Position numbers and translations under genes: made by a program. The notes under the pieces are model-generated. The model was given only the letters and a program-made list of their open reading frames with translations. It did not search any database and was not told the origin of the DNA. Below, piece by piece: positions 1-7,434 of a stretch of 42,278 bases of DNA. The stretch is from an uncultured Ruminococcus sp. (GTDB lineage: Bacteria > Bacillota > Clostridia > Lachnospirales > Lachnospiraceae). The stretch covers positions 1-42,278 of the forward strand of contig CAJFGR010000023.1 in the NCBI GenBank assembly GCA_904377845.1, in the 5' to 3' direction. The first letter of the stretch is position 1. The number at the start of each line of letters is the position of its first letter.

Positions 1-40
1 TGCCATGGTCGAAAGAACTTCCAGCTGAATGTTACAGTAA

Positions 41-63
41 GCGCCGCCAATGAACAGCGGCGC
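41..63. terminator. Perfect 7-bp GC-rich hairpin upstream of bsh
   Basis: The arms GCGCCGC (41-47) and GCGGCGC (57-63) enclose a 9-base loop. No T-run follows, so this is a weak terminator candidate for whatever gene lies left of the window, or simply a stable stem-loop. A short open frame from base 1 ends at a TGA at 88-90 and runs through the hairpin; it cannot be identified. Confidence 0.35.
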
Positions 64-86
64 ATGATTTATGCGGGGCGGAGGAT

Positions 87-114
87 TTGACGTTTACATA
101 ATTAGGGCTACTAT
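87..114 (+). promoter_or_regulatory. Probable promoter of bsh
   Basis: TTGACG (87-92), a 16-base spacer and TACTAT (109-114) resemble a sigma-A promoter. Just downstream, GATAA-AA-TTATC (120-131) is a small palindrome that could be an operator near the start of transcription. The bsh ATG follows at 201 behind a GGAAGGAGG ribosome binding site. Confidence 0.5.
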
Positions 115-200
115 TGTGGGATAAAATTATCGTGTATTATTAACAATAAAAATATTAAGCTGATTAGGCAAATAGTATTGAAAAAGGAAGGAGGCTCTCC

Positions 201-1139
201 ATGTGCACCTGTATCACCTACCTCAATAACGCTTTCTACTTCGGCCGAAACCTCGACCTTGACTGTTCTTTCGGCGAAACCGTCACGATCACCCCACGCA
301 ATTTCCCTCTTATTTTCCGGAAAGCCGGGCGGCAGGATCACCACTACGCCATGATCGGCATGGCGTCAGCCGATGACAGTTTTCCGCTGTATGCAGAGGC
401 TGTCAACGAAAAGGGCCTTGCAATGGCGGGCTTAAATTTTCCGGGAAATGCATTTTATCAGCAACCGGATGGAAAAGGTCTGGAGATTGCCTCATTTGAA
501 GTGATCGCGTGGCTTCTCGGGAAATGTGCTTCTGTGGCGGAAGCGGAAGAGTATCTGCATGAAATGAAGATTGTTGATCTTGCATTTTCGGCTCGGATGC
601 CGCCAGCGCCGCTTCATTGGATGCTTGCAGACCATGAGAAATGTCTTGTTCTTGAGGCGGTCAGAGATGGTCTGAAAGTATATGAAAATCCATTCGGAGT
701 GCTTACGAATAATCCGCCTTTTGAGTATCACAGGATGAACATGAACAATTATATGAACCTGACAACGGAGAGCCCCCAGAATCGTTTCGCGGACAGGCTG
801 GATCTTAAGCCCTATGCACAGGGAATGGGAGCTATGGGGCTTCCGGGCGACGCATCATCGGCGTCCCGTTTTGTTCGTGCGGCATTTCTGAAGTGGAACT
901 CTGTTGCTCCGGAAGAGGAGAAGGCGAACGTTTCTCAGTTCTTCCACATTCTGGACAGTGTGGCTATGGTCCGCGGATCCGTAGTGACGGATCAGGGAAC
1001 CTACGATATTACCACATATTCCTGCTGCGCAAATGCGAGGACAGGCGTTTACTATTATAAGACGTATGACGACAGCCGAGTGCGTGCAGTGGATATGCAT
1101 GAGACAGATCTGGACGGGAATGTACTAATTCAAAGATAA
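201..1139 (+). CDS. bsh: Choloylglycine hydrolase (bile salt hydrolase)
   Basis: An N-terminal nucleophile amidase of 312 residues that hydrolyses the amide bond of glycine- or taurine-conjugated bile acids in the cytoplasm. Cys2 follows Met1 directly, as needed for the autoprocessed nucleophile. Other family residues are visible: Arg16 and Asp19 in GRNLDLD, Asn79 in GLNFPG, Asn170/171 in LTNNP and Arg223 in SRFVR. NYMNL..SPQNRF and GLPGD.SS.SRF match bile salt hydrolases better than penicillin V acylases. Length is normal for the family. It has its own promoter and ends in a nested hairpin, so it looks monocistronic. Substrate preference cannot be read from the sequence. Confidence 0.9.
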   Translation: MCTCITYLNNAFYFGRNLDLDCSFGETVTITPRNFPLIFRKAGRQDHHYAMIGMASADDSFPLYAEAVNEKGLAMAGLNFPGNAFYQQPDGKGLEIASFEVIAWLLGKCASVAEAEEYLHEMKIVDLAFSARMPPAPLHWMLADHEKCLVLEAVRDGLKVYENPFGVLTNNPPFEYHRMNMNNYMNLTTESPQNRFADRLDLKPYAQGMGAMGLPGDASSASRFVRAAFLKWNSVAPEEEKANVSQFFHILDSVAMVRGSVVTDQGTYDITTYSCCANARTGVYYYKTYDDSRVRAVDMHETDLDGNVLIQR

Positions 1140-1140
1140 T

Positions 1141-1217
1141 AGTTCAGCCATGGCACTGCCTGTTCGAAAAATCATGCGAGCATGATTTTCTCTTTTTGAC
1201 AGCCCCATGGCTGAACT
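1141..1217 (+). terminator. Nested hairpin terminator after bsh
   Basis: Two concentric inverted repeats. The outer arms AGTTCAGCCATGG (1141-1153) and CCATGGCTGAACT (1205-1217) are a perfect 13-bp match. The inner arms AAAATCATGC (1168-1177) and GCATGATTTT (1180-1189) form a 10-bp stem with a GA loop, followed by a CTCTTTTT tract. The inner stem is a good intrinsic terminator; the outer stem is unusual. Confidence 0.75.
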
Positions 1218-1232
1218 GTTGTCTGAAAACCG

Positions 1233-1261
1233 TTGACATTTTAAGTTTAAAGTGATAAAGT
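1233..1261 (+). promoter_or_regulatory. Sigma-A-type promoter of the T-box operon
   Basis: TTGACA (1233-1238), a 17-base spacer and TAAAGT (1256-1261). Transcription would start near 1268, directly at the 5' end of the T-box leader. Confidence 0.75.
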
Positions 1262-1264
1262 GTT

Positions 1265-1551
1265 ACCAGACCGATGAGGAAGAGCAAGTAACTTCACTGG
1301 ACGCTTCACAGAGAGCCGCGGGCGGTGGGATCGCGGTATGCCGGACTTGGAGTGAATGGGCTTCTGAGGGCGAGTTGAAAATCAGAGTAGGCGAGCCGGA
1401 GAACTGACTCCGTTATCAAAGAAAGCATATGTCAGTATGCATGAGTGGATGTAGTATATTACGTCAAGCCGGGTGGCACCGCAGGAGTATTTGTATGAAT
1501 TACAGCTCTTGTCCCTGCAATTTTATTGTATGGGATGAGGGCTTTTTATTT
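1265..1551 (+). ncRNA. T-box leader riboswitch, specifier probably UGG (tRNA-Trp)
   Basis: A transcription-attenuating T-box. Stem I shows the AGAGAG element (about 1309-1314), the GGUGGGA distal segment and a specifier strand reading GAA-UGG-GCUUCUGAG (about 1353-1369), which places UGG (Trp) in the specifier position. The T-box core GGGUGGCACCGC lies at about 1470-1481. Its bulge UGGC predicts a G discriminator base, which fits tRNA-Trp. The core can pair with 1508-1515 (CUCUUGUCCC) as antiterminator. The competing terminator pairs 1505-1515 with 1532-1542 and is followed by TTTTTATTTT. Uncharged tRNA should therefore switch on the downstream dehydrogenase and transporter. The T-box is clear; the Trp assignment is by pattern only. 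Confidence 0.88.
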
Positions 1552-1552
1552 T

Positions 1553-1700
1553 GCGCGATACGCCCGGATGGCGACCGCCGTGCTTGCACGAGCGGGCATC
1601 CGACGGGCAACGGTCATCGAGCGGCAATGCCGCGAGATGAACGAGGTATCGCGGTGAGCGGGTGGGGGAAGGAATCTTCCCTTATCCGCTCAAAAAAGAC
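1553..1700 (+). other. Highly structured G+C-rich segment in the operon leader
   Basis: Between the T-box terminator and the first start codon lies a stretch full of nested inverted repeats. An outer stem CGCGATAC (1554-1561) / GTATCGCG (1646-1653) encloses two hairpins. The first is CGGATG (1565-1570) / CATCCG (1597-1602), with an inner CGTGC-TT-GCACG stem; the second is GCGGCA-A-TGCCGC (about 1621-1633). A further stem GAGCGGGT..GGGGAAG / CTTCCC..ATCCGCTC (about 1656-1691) follows. It could be a structured RNA element or a remnant of a palindromic repeat. No coding function is supported. Confidence 0.5.
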
Positions 1701-1770
1701 TGAGTGGAAAACAACTGATATCCCATATGTTATGCGATACATGGCAGCACAGAGGAAAGGAGATATTACC

Positions 1771-2880
1771 ATGAAACTTGAAAATTATGAAGTACACCTT
1801 CCGAACTATTCGATCGGAGATAAAATTTATGACAAGATCGGACCGGTATGTGAATCATACGGCAGGAAAGTTCTTGTGATCGGCGGTAGAAAAGCACTTG
1901 CGGCAGCATATGACAAGATCAGGTCTTATGTGGAGCAGACGAATCTTGAGATTATCGGAAAAGAGATTTACGGTGAGAACTGTACGTATGCCACAGTGGA
2001 AAAGCTGCGCGCCATGCCTCTGTATCAGGAGGCTGACATGGTATTCGGCGTAGGCGGCGGCAAGGCGCTGGATACAGTGAAATGCCTGTGTATTACGGAT
2101 GACAAGCCGGTATTTGCATTCCCGACGATCGCGTCAAACTGTTCCGCCTGCACATCGGTTTCCATTATGTACAATGAGGACGGCACATTTCTGAAACCGC
2201 ATTTTTTCATCAGGCCGGTCATGCATTCATTTATTGATACGGAAATTATTGCCAAGGCGCCCAGCCAGTATATGTGGGCAGGAATCGGTGATACCTATGC
2301 GAAATATTATGAAGCCACGATCTCATCAAGGGATGAACAGCTGGAACATTTTACCGCTCTTGGCGTGGCAGTCAGCCGGATGTGCTGTGACCCGCTGATC
2401 CAGTACGGACCGAAAGCGCTGGAAGACCACAAGAAAGGGCTCTGCACCTATGACGTGGAGCAGGTTGTGCTGGCGATTGTCGTGACCACGGGTATTGCGT
2501 CTATCTTCCTGACAAAGGATTATACACCGGATTACAACAGCGGTCTCGCTCACGCGATATTCTATGCTATGACATCCTATCCGGTTATCGAGGAGAGGCA
2601 TCTGCACGGCGAAGTAGTCGGATTCGGCATCCTGCTGGCGCTCCTCGTTGATCAGCAGTATGACGAGTTTGAGAAAATTTACAGACTGAACCGGGCAGTT
2701 GATCTTCCGGTTTCACTTGAGGACATCGAAATTACGGATGAACAGTGGAACGAATGCATGGAGCGCATCCCGGAAATGTCGGATGTAGCCCATTATCCGT
2801 ATAAGGTGACAAAGGAAATGCTGACAGAGGCAATGGACAGACTGAGAGAAAGAGTGAGAAAAGACAATGAAGAAGAATAA
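1771..2880 (+). CDS. Iron-containing alcohol (glycerol-type) dehydrogenase
   Basis: A 369-residue NAD(P)-dependent, metal-dependent dehydrogenase of the GldA/iron-ADH superfamily. The start at 1771 is set by an AAAGGAG site nine bases upstream. The longer open frame from 1429 runs through the T-box and the structured leader, so it is not used. Visible are GVGGGKALDT for cofactor binding, PTIASNCSACT, GIGDTYAKYYEA with the metal-binding Asp, and the His-containing LAHAIFYAM and RHLHGEVVGFG metal-site motifs. It overlaps the next gene by 14 bases, so the two are probably translationally coupled. The substrate is unknown; control by a Trp-type T-box hints at aromatic amino-acid metabolism, which is inference. 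Confidence 0.85.
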   Translation: MKLENYEVHLPNYSIGDKIYDKIGPVCESYGRKVLVIGGRKALAAAYDKIRSYVEQTNLEIIGKEIYGENCTYATVEKLRAMPLYQEADMVFGVGGGKALDTVKCLCITDDKPVFAFPTIASNCSACTSVSIMYNEDGTFLKPHFFIRPVMHSFIDTEIIAKAPSQYMWAGIGDTYAKYYEATISSRDEQLEHFTALGVAVSRMCCDPLIQYGPKALEDHKKGLCTYDVEQVVLAIVVTTGIASIFLTKDYTPDYNSGLAHAIFYAMTSYPVIEERHLHGEVVGFGILLALLVDQQYDEFEKIYRLNRAVDLPVSLEDIEITDEQWNECMERIPEMSDVAHYPYKVTKEMLTEAMDRLRERVRKDNEEE

Positions 2881-4048
2881 AACAGGGGCAGTCATTCTTG
2901 GAGTGGCATTTGTATGGTTTACGACACATTTCGGAGGCGGATTCGCATCAGGAGCGCAGATATACAGCTATTTCGTCAGGTACGGCATCTGGTGCCTGAT
3001 CATGCCGGTGTTTGCAATGCTCTACAACACGGTGTTCTTTGCATACAGCCTGCGCTTTGCAAGAAAACATCAGGTTTATGACTACAGATCCTATAATAAT
3101 GCGTTTTATGGAAGATTCGCACCCATATTTTCGAACCTTTTCGAGATCCTTTATATCTGCGTGATGTGTGTGGCTCCGGCGGTTGCATTTGCCACGGGCG
3201 GCGCAACGCTGAGCACACTGACAGGACTTCCGTACCTGCTCTGTACATTCCTGATCGGTGTGTTTATATTTGTGGTCGCCATATTCGGGACAGATCTGGT
3301 GCGGAAAGTAGCTTCCGTATTATCCATCTGTATTATTGCAGGACTGCTGATCGTATATATTCCCAACATCATTTCCGGTTTATCGGGAATCTCAGCAGCT
3401 GTGGAGAGCATGACAAAGGCAGAACTGCCGCTGGGGGATGCGCTTTATTCGGCATTTCTGTACGGAACGTTCCAGCTCTCTAACATTGCAGTGTTTGTGC
3501 AGCACGCGAAATCATTTGACAAGCCGGGCGATGCAGTGAAGAGCATGGGGGTCGGATTTATAGTTAATGCCTTGATGATGGTCATGGTTGTGTTGGGCCT
3601 TATGACGATTTATACGAATCCGGACGCTGCCGGGCAGAGCGTACCAACGCTCTTTATGGTACAGAACGGCGTGGGGGCTTCTTTTATGACTCCGCTCATT
3701 TCTATTCTGATTATCCTCGGCGCCGTGTCTACAGCTGTCAATATGGTAGCTGCAATGGTGAAGAGAATCTGCGGCGAGGCGGGAGAGGAAGCGTCCGGTG
3801 CAGAAGTACAGGCGTCGGGTGAAGCCGAAGAAAAAGAAAAGCCGGCCGGAAAGAAGAGATTTCAGGTTACACGAAAAGAGATCATTGCGGCGCTCATCTG
3901 CTGTATCATAGATTTCGGGATTGCTCAGTTCGGACTGCTCACTCTGATCCAGAAAGCGTATAGTTTTCTTGCTTACCTTGCAATACCGGTCATCCTCATT
4001 CCGTACATCATTCATATGATCGCGACAAGATTTGACACTAAAATTTGA
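2867..4048 (+). CDS. YkvI-family membrane transporter
   Basis: A polytopic membrane protein of 393 residues with roughly eleven hydrophobic segments. The first helix carries the glycine-rich FGGGFASGAQ motif of YkvI-type members of the APC/LeuT-fold superfamily. A charged cytoplasmic loop (GEEASGAEVQ..EKEKPAGKK, about residues 303-327) separates the last three helices. It starts inside the end of the dehydrogenase gene and shares its T-box leader, so uptake or export of an amino acid or a product of the neighbouring enzyme is likely. Transport of tryptophan is a hypothesis from the leader only. The stop codon overlaps the -35 box of the feoAB promoter. Confidence 0.8.
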   Translation: MKKNKTGAVILGVAFVWFTTHFGGGFASGAQIYSYFVRYGIWCLIMPVFAMLYNTVFFAYSLRFARKHQVYDYRSYNNAFYGRFAPIFSNLFEILYICVMCVAPAVAFATGGATLSTLTGLPYLLCTFLIGVFIFVVAIFGTDLVRKVASVLSICIIAGLLIVYIPNIISGLSGISAAVESMTKAELPLGDALYSAFLYGTFQLSNIAVFVQHAKSFDKPGDAVKSMGVGFIVNALMMVMVVLGLMTIYTNPDAAGQSVPTLFMVQNGVGASFMTPLISILIILGAVSTAVNMVAAMVKRICGEAGEEASGAEVQASGEAEEKEKPAGKKRFQVTRKEIIAALICCIIDFGIAQFGLLTLIQKAYSFLAYLAIPVILIPYIIHMIATRFDTKI

Positions 4049-4094
4049 CTTATAGGGCCGCACCATATATAATATCTGTTGAGAAAAATTATCA
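4045..4094 (+). promoter_or_regulatory. feoAB promoter with Fur-like operator
   Basis: TTGACT (4045-4050), a 17-base spacer and TATAAT (4068-4073) form a near-consensus promoter. At the predicted transcription start, 4080-4094 reads TGAGAAA-A-ATTATCA. That matches 12 of 14 arm positions of the 7-1-7 Fur box TGATAAT-N-ATTATCA. Iron-dependent repression of feoAB is the natural reading. Confidence 0.75.
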
Positions 4095-4124
4095 ATAGCA
4101 GACATACAAAGGGTGAGGCTTATT

Positions 4125-4352
4125 ATGAAACTGAAAGAGGGAAAAAACAATCATACTTATGTGGTCGAAAAGATAGAAATCGAGCTGAATCTTGAGAGAC
4201 GACTCGAGGCGCTCGGCCTGACGGAAGGCTCCAGGATCACTATATTAAATAATGATAAGAAAGGTGCAATGACTGTGAAATTCCGCGGAACACGATTCGC
4301 ACTTGGCAGACGCATTGCCGACAATATCTTCGTAAAGGAGGAAGCGGCATGA
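4125..4352 (+). CDS. feoA: FeoA family protein
   Basis: A 75-residue FeoA protein, a small SH3-like cytoplasmic partner of the FeoB ferrous iron transporter. The fold pattern is visible as LERRLEALGLTEGSRITILNN..GAMTVKFRGTRFALGRRIADNIFV. I chose ATG 4125, preceded by GGGTGAGG, over the in-frame GTG at 4113, which lies inside that binding site. The stop overlaps the feoB start as ATGA, indicating coupled translation. An iron-repressed promoter lies directly upstream. Confidence 0.9.
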   Translation: MKLKEGKNNHTYVVEKIEIELNLERRLEALGLTEGSRITILNNDKKGAMTVKFRGTRFALGRRIADNIFVKEEAA

Positions 4353-6394
4353 GTGGAAAAGTGATAAATGTGGGATTTATCGGCAATCCGAACTGCGGAA
4401 AGACGACATTGTTCAACGCCTACACCGGAGCAAATCTGAAAGTGGCGAACTGGCCGGGCGTTACGGTGGAGAAGAAAGAAGGCTATACAACCTACAAGGG
4501 ACAGGAGTTCAAGCTGATCGATCTGCCCGGTATTTACAGCCTGACTTCTTATACAATGGAAGAAAAGGTGTCCCGTGAGTGCATTATGAGCGATGAGGTA
4601 GACGTAATCGTGGATGTAGTGGATGCGTCCTGTCTGGAACGAAACCTGTACCTGACACTGCAGCTCATTGAGCTTGGAAAACCGGTTGTTCTGGCGCTCA
4701 ACATGATGGATATCGTGGAAGAGCGAGGGATGGAGATCGACCTTCACCGTCTGCCCGAGATGCTCGGCATTCCTGCGATTCCTGTATCGGCGAGAAAACG
4801 TACGGGGCTTGAGATCCTGCTCCATGCAGTGGCTCATCACAAAGAATATGCAAAGCAGGGGCCTTTTATCCATCATCATTCGGATCAAACGGGACACAAA
4901 CACAATCACCACAGCGAGTATGCCATGGTGTATGACGACGAAATAGAGGATAAGATCGATGCGATTATCGAACAGTTCCGCGAGAAATATCCTGAGATGG
5001 ACAATATGCGCTGGCACGCCATTAAGACGCTCGAGCAGGATGATACGGTAATGAAGAAATATCCTGTCGATACGGCAGGGATTGCGGACCGGAGCTATGA
5101 GAAAGATATTATTAATGAAAAATATGATTTTATAGAAGAAGTGATCGACGAAACACTTGTCAATAAAAGTGCAAAGGCGGAACAGACAGACCGTATTGAC
5201 CGTTTTATGACGAGCAGGTGGCTGGGACTTCCGATCTTTCTTGTGATCATGGCACTGGTATTTTTCCTGACATTTACGGTGGGTGACTGGCTGAAGGGAT
5301 ACTTCGAGACAGGGCTTGATCTTCTGACTGGAGCGGTGAGTGCAGGACTTGAGGCGGCGGGTACATCCCCGATGCTCAATTCATTGTTGGTGGACGGTAT
5401 TATCTCCGGTGTGGGCGGCATCCTTACATTCCTGCCGAATATCTTCATCCTGTTCCTTGCGCTTGCTTTTCTTGAGGACAGTGGTTATATGTCGAGGGTA
5501 GCGTTCGTCATGGATGACATCATGAGCCATCTTGGACTCTCAGGAAGGGCGTTCCTGCCCATGCTGCTGGGATTCGGGTGTTCCGTTCCAGCGGTCATGG
5601 CGTCGCGTGCGCTGGAGCACCGGAAAGACAGACTGAAGACGATCCTTGTGACGCCGTTTATGTCATGCAGCGCCAGACTGCCGATTTATGTACTGTTCTC
5701 TTCGATGTTTTTCGGGGAAAATGCAATGCTGGTATGTTACTCAATGTATCTGCTGGGAATTATAATCGCGATCCTGACGGCATTTATCATTTCAAAGATT
5801 GACGGCAGCAAGGCGGAACACGCGCTGCTCATTGAGCTGCCCGAATATAAAGCACCGAATGCACGTACGATTGCGGTATATGTATGGGAGAAAGTGAAAG
5901 ATTATCTGACAAAAGCAGGAACGGTTATTTTCCTTGCATCGATCATTATGTGGGTGATCCTGAATTTTGGCCCGACCGGTTATGTGACAGACATTGCAGA
6001 CAGCTTCGGCTCGATCATAGGAAAAGCGATCGTACCGTTCTTCCGTCCGCTTGGACTGGGCTATTGGCAGATCGTGGTTGCACTTATTTCCGGAATCGCG
6101 GCAAAGGAAGTCGTGGTGTCAAGCTGCAGCGTGCTTTTCGGAATACAGAATATCACCACATCCCACGGTATGGACAGCTTTGTGGCTACGCTCGGGGCAA
6201 TGGGCTTCGGCGCGGCAAATGCATATGCACTGATGGTATTCTGTCTGCTGTATGTGCCCTGTACGGCGACGATAGCCACGATCCACAGAGAAGTGGGAAG
6301 CAAGAAGCTGACCTGTGGAATTGTCCTGTTTCAGCTGGCGGTTGCATGGGTGGTAAGCTTTATTGCATTCCACATAGCCGGACTGATTTTGTGA
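4349..6394 (+). CDS. feoB: Ferrous iron transport protein B
   Basis: A 681-residue Fe2+ transporter with an N-terminal GTPase domain and a C-terminal membrane domain. Visible GTPase motifs are GNPNCGKTT (residues 12-20), DLPG (58-61) and NMMD for guanine recognition. A His-rich stretch (HHHSDQTGHKHNHH, about 175-188) sits between the GTPase and membrane parts and may bind metal. The two Gate regions are recognisable, the first around LTFLPNIFILFLALAFLEDSGYMSR and the second near GIAAKEVVVSSC. No feoC follows; the next gene is convergent. Length is normal for Firmicutes. Confidence 0.95.
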   Translation: MSGKVINVGFIGNPNCGKTTLFNAYTGANLKVANWPGVTVEKKEGYTTYKGQEFKLIDLPGIYSLTSYTMEEKVSRECIMSDEVDVIVDVVDASCLERNLYLTLQLIELGKPVVLALNMMDIVEERGMEIDLHRLPEMLGIPAIPVSARKRTGLEILLHAVAHHKEYAKQGPFIHHHSDQTGHKHNHHSEYAMVYDDEIEDKIDAIIEQFREKYPEMDNMRWHAIKTLEQDDTVMKKYPVDTAGIADRSYEKDIINEKYDFIEEVIDETLVNKSAKAEQTDRIDRFMTSRWLGLPIFLVIMALVFFLTFTVGDWLKGYFETGLDLLTGAVSAGLEAAGTSPMLNSLLVDGIISGVGGILTFLPNIFILFLALAFLEDSGYMSRVAFVMDDIMSHLGLSGRAFLPMLLGFGCSVPAVMASRALEHRKDRLKTILVTPFMSCSARLPIYVLFSSMFFGENAMLVCYSMYLLGIIIAILTAFIISKIDGSKAEHALLIELPEYKAPNARTIAVYVWEKVKDYLTKAGTVIFLASIIMWVILNFGPTGYVTDIADSFGSIIGKAIVPFFRPLGLGYWQIVVALISGIAAKEVVVSSCSVLFGIQNITTSHGMDSFVATLGAMGFGAANAYALMVFCLLYVPCTATIATIHREVGSKKLTCGIVLFQLAVAWVVSFIAFHIAGLIL

Positions 6395-6482
6395 TGAAAG
6401 AAGCGGTTCCCGGTACTGCCGTGCCAATATGGTGATACTGTTATTGCTATTGTGAAAGTCCGGTATTGCTACAGGTTAAAGT

Positions 6483-7235
6483 TTAATATTGTACAGATTT
6501 GAGCAGGAGTCCTTTTGCTTCGCAGGGGGCGCCTGCTTTTTCTGTCCCCTCGAGAATACGCAGTATACTTTCCGGAGCCCGTTTCCTCTGACCGGTCTCA
6601 AGGAGGGTTCCAACGATCAGAGAAGGCATCCGGTATAGAAAATCATTTGCAGTAAGAGAGATGATAAGCGTATCTGTATCATTGGCTGTATTATCAGACT
6701 TCCGAAATGAGATTTCCAGCAGTTCTTTCTCTGTTCCCTTTTTTTTCTTTGCACCAGAGAAGAAACGGAAATCATGGCGCCCTTTCAAATATCCTGCCGC
6801 AGTCTCCATGGCACTGATATCCGGTGCGGGACAGAGGTGAGCTGTATATGCGGCTGTAAAGATGTTGTAGACAGGAGCGGTACAGATCCGGTATTCGTAT
6901 GTGCGCGACTGTGCATTCAGATCGGCGCGGAATCGGTCCGGTGCAGCTTCGCAGCGAAGAATGCGGATATCCATGGGAAGATAATGATCCAGATTCTGCT
7001 GGAGCATTTTCATATCAGGCAAAGAATCCGCGGCAAAGCTGACAGTCTGTTCCAGAGCGTGCACACCAGGCTCGGTCTTAGCGCCCGCGTAGAGCGTGAC
7101 CGGACCACCTGTCATTTTTTCCAGAACAGAGGATAGTCTGTATGCAATTGTTTTGGGATAACCGTCCTTTTCCGGACGCTGCCAGCCCAGATAACGGCTC
7201 CCGTCATATTGGAGTGTGAGTCTGATATTTGCCAT
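6483..7235 (-). CDS. TruA-like tRNA pseudouridine synthase with altered catalytic motif
   Basis: A 250-residue protein with the TruA fold: RLTLQYDGSRYLGWQRP at the N-terminus, the SRTYEYRI strand, and RHDFRFFSGAK and NDFLYRMPSLIVGTLLETGQ at the C-terminus. TruA normally makes pseudouridine at positions 38-40 of tRNA using the Asp of GRTDxGVHA. Here that segment reads GAKTEPGVHA, so the expected Asp is Glu55 and the preceding Arg is Lys53. I start at 7235 (MANIRLT), where homology begins, rather than at the upstream Met. Likely a second, diverged TruA paralogue. Whether it is active is open. Confidence 0.8.
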   Translation of the reverse strand: MANIRLTLQYDGSRYLGWQRPEKDGYPKTIAYRLSSVLEKMTGGPVTLYAGAKTEPGVHALEQTVSFAADSLPDMKMLQQNLDHYLPMDIRILRCEAAPDRFRADLNAQSRTYEYRICTAPVYNIFTAAYTAHLCPAPDISAMETAAGYLKGRHDFRFFSGAKKKKGTEKELLEISFRKSDNTANDTDTLIISLTANDFLYRMPSLIVGTLLETGQRKRAPESILRILEGTEKAGAPCEAKGLLLKSVQY

Positions 7236-7361
7236 GTTTGTCTCGCTTTCATCGGTTTGTATCCTGAATTTCTGTTCGTTTACAGCATAAGCTATATGCT
7301 GATAAGTTGTTGAGAACATTGTAAAGGAAGAAAAGAAACTTGACAAGAGCAGTGTGCAGGC

Positions 7362-7390
7362 TTGTTTTCAAAAGCCGCTGTTGTTACAAT
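7362..7390 (+). promoter_or_regulatory. Possible promoter of the thioesterase gene
   Basis: TTGTTT (7362-7367), a 17-base spacer and TACAAT (7385-7390), 44 bases before the ATG. A TTGACA at 7340-7345 lacks a good -10 box at standard spacing. The intergenic region also serves the divergent truA-like gene and holds the small palindrome CAGCATA..TATGCTG near 7286-7303. Confidence 0.45.
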
Positions 7391-7434
7391 AGAAAATAAT
7401 ATAAAATAAAATATGTAAAATCGGAGATAAAATT

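Noticed and set aside
1-90. End of an upstream gene at the left edge
   Set aside because: Frame 1 is open to a TGA at 88-90, but the stretch is too short to identify and overlaps a hairpin and the bsh -35 box.
1429-1770. N-terminal extension of the dehydrogenase (start at 1429)
   Set aside because: This part of the frame runs through the T-box antiterminator, terminator and structured leader; homology and a proper binding site begin at 1771.
3512-4150. 212-residue minus-strand frame opposite the YkvI gene
   Set aside because: It lies opposite a clear membrane protein gene, has no binding site and shows no family motif; a shadow frame.
4157-5017. 286-residue minus-strand frame opposite feoA/feoB
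   Set aside because: Opposite strong feoAB coding sequence; its residue composition is that of an antisense shadow.
6395-6482. Terminator between feoB and the convergent truA-like gene
   Set aside because: No stem of adequate length with a T-run could be found by eye.
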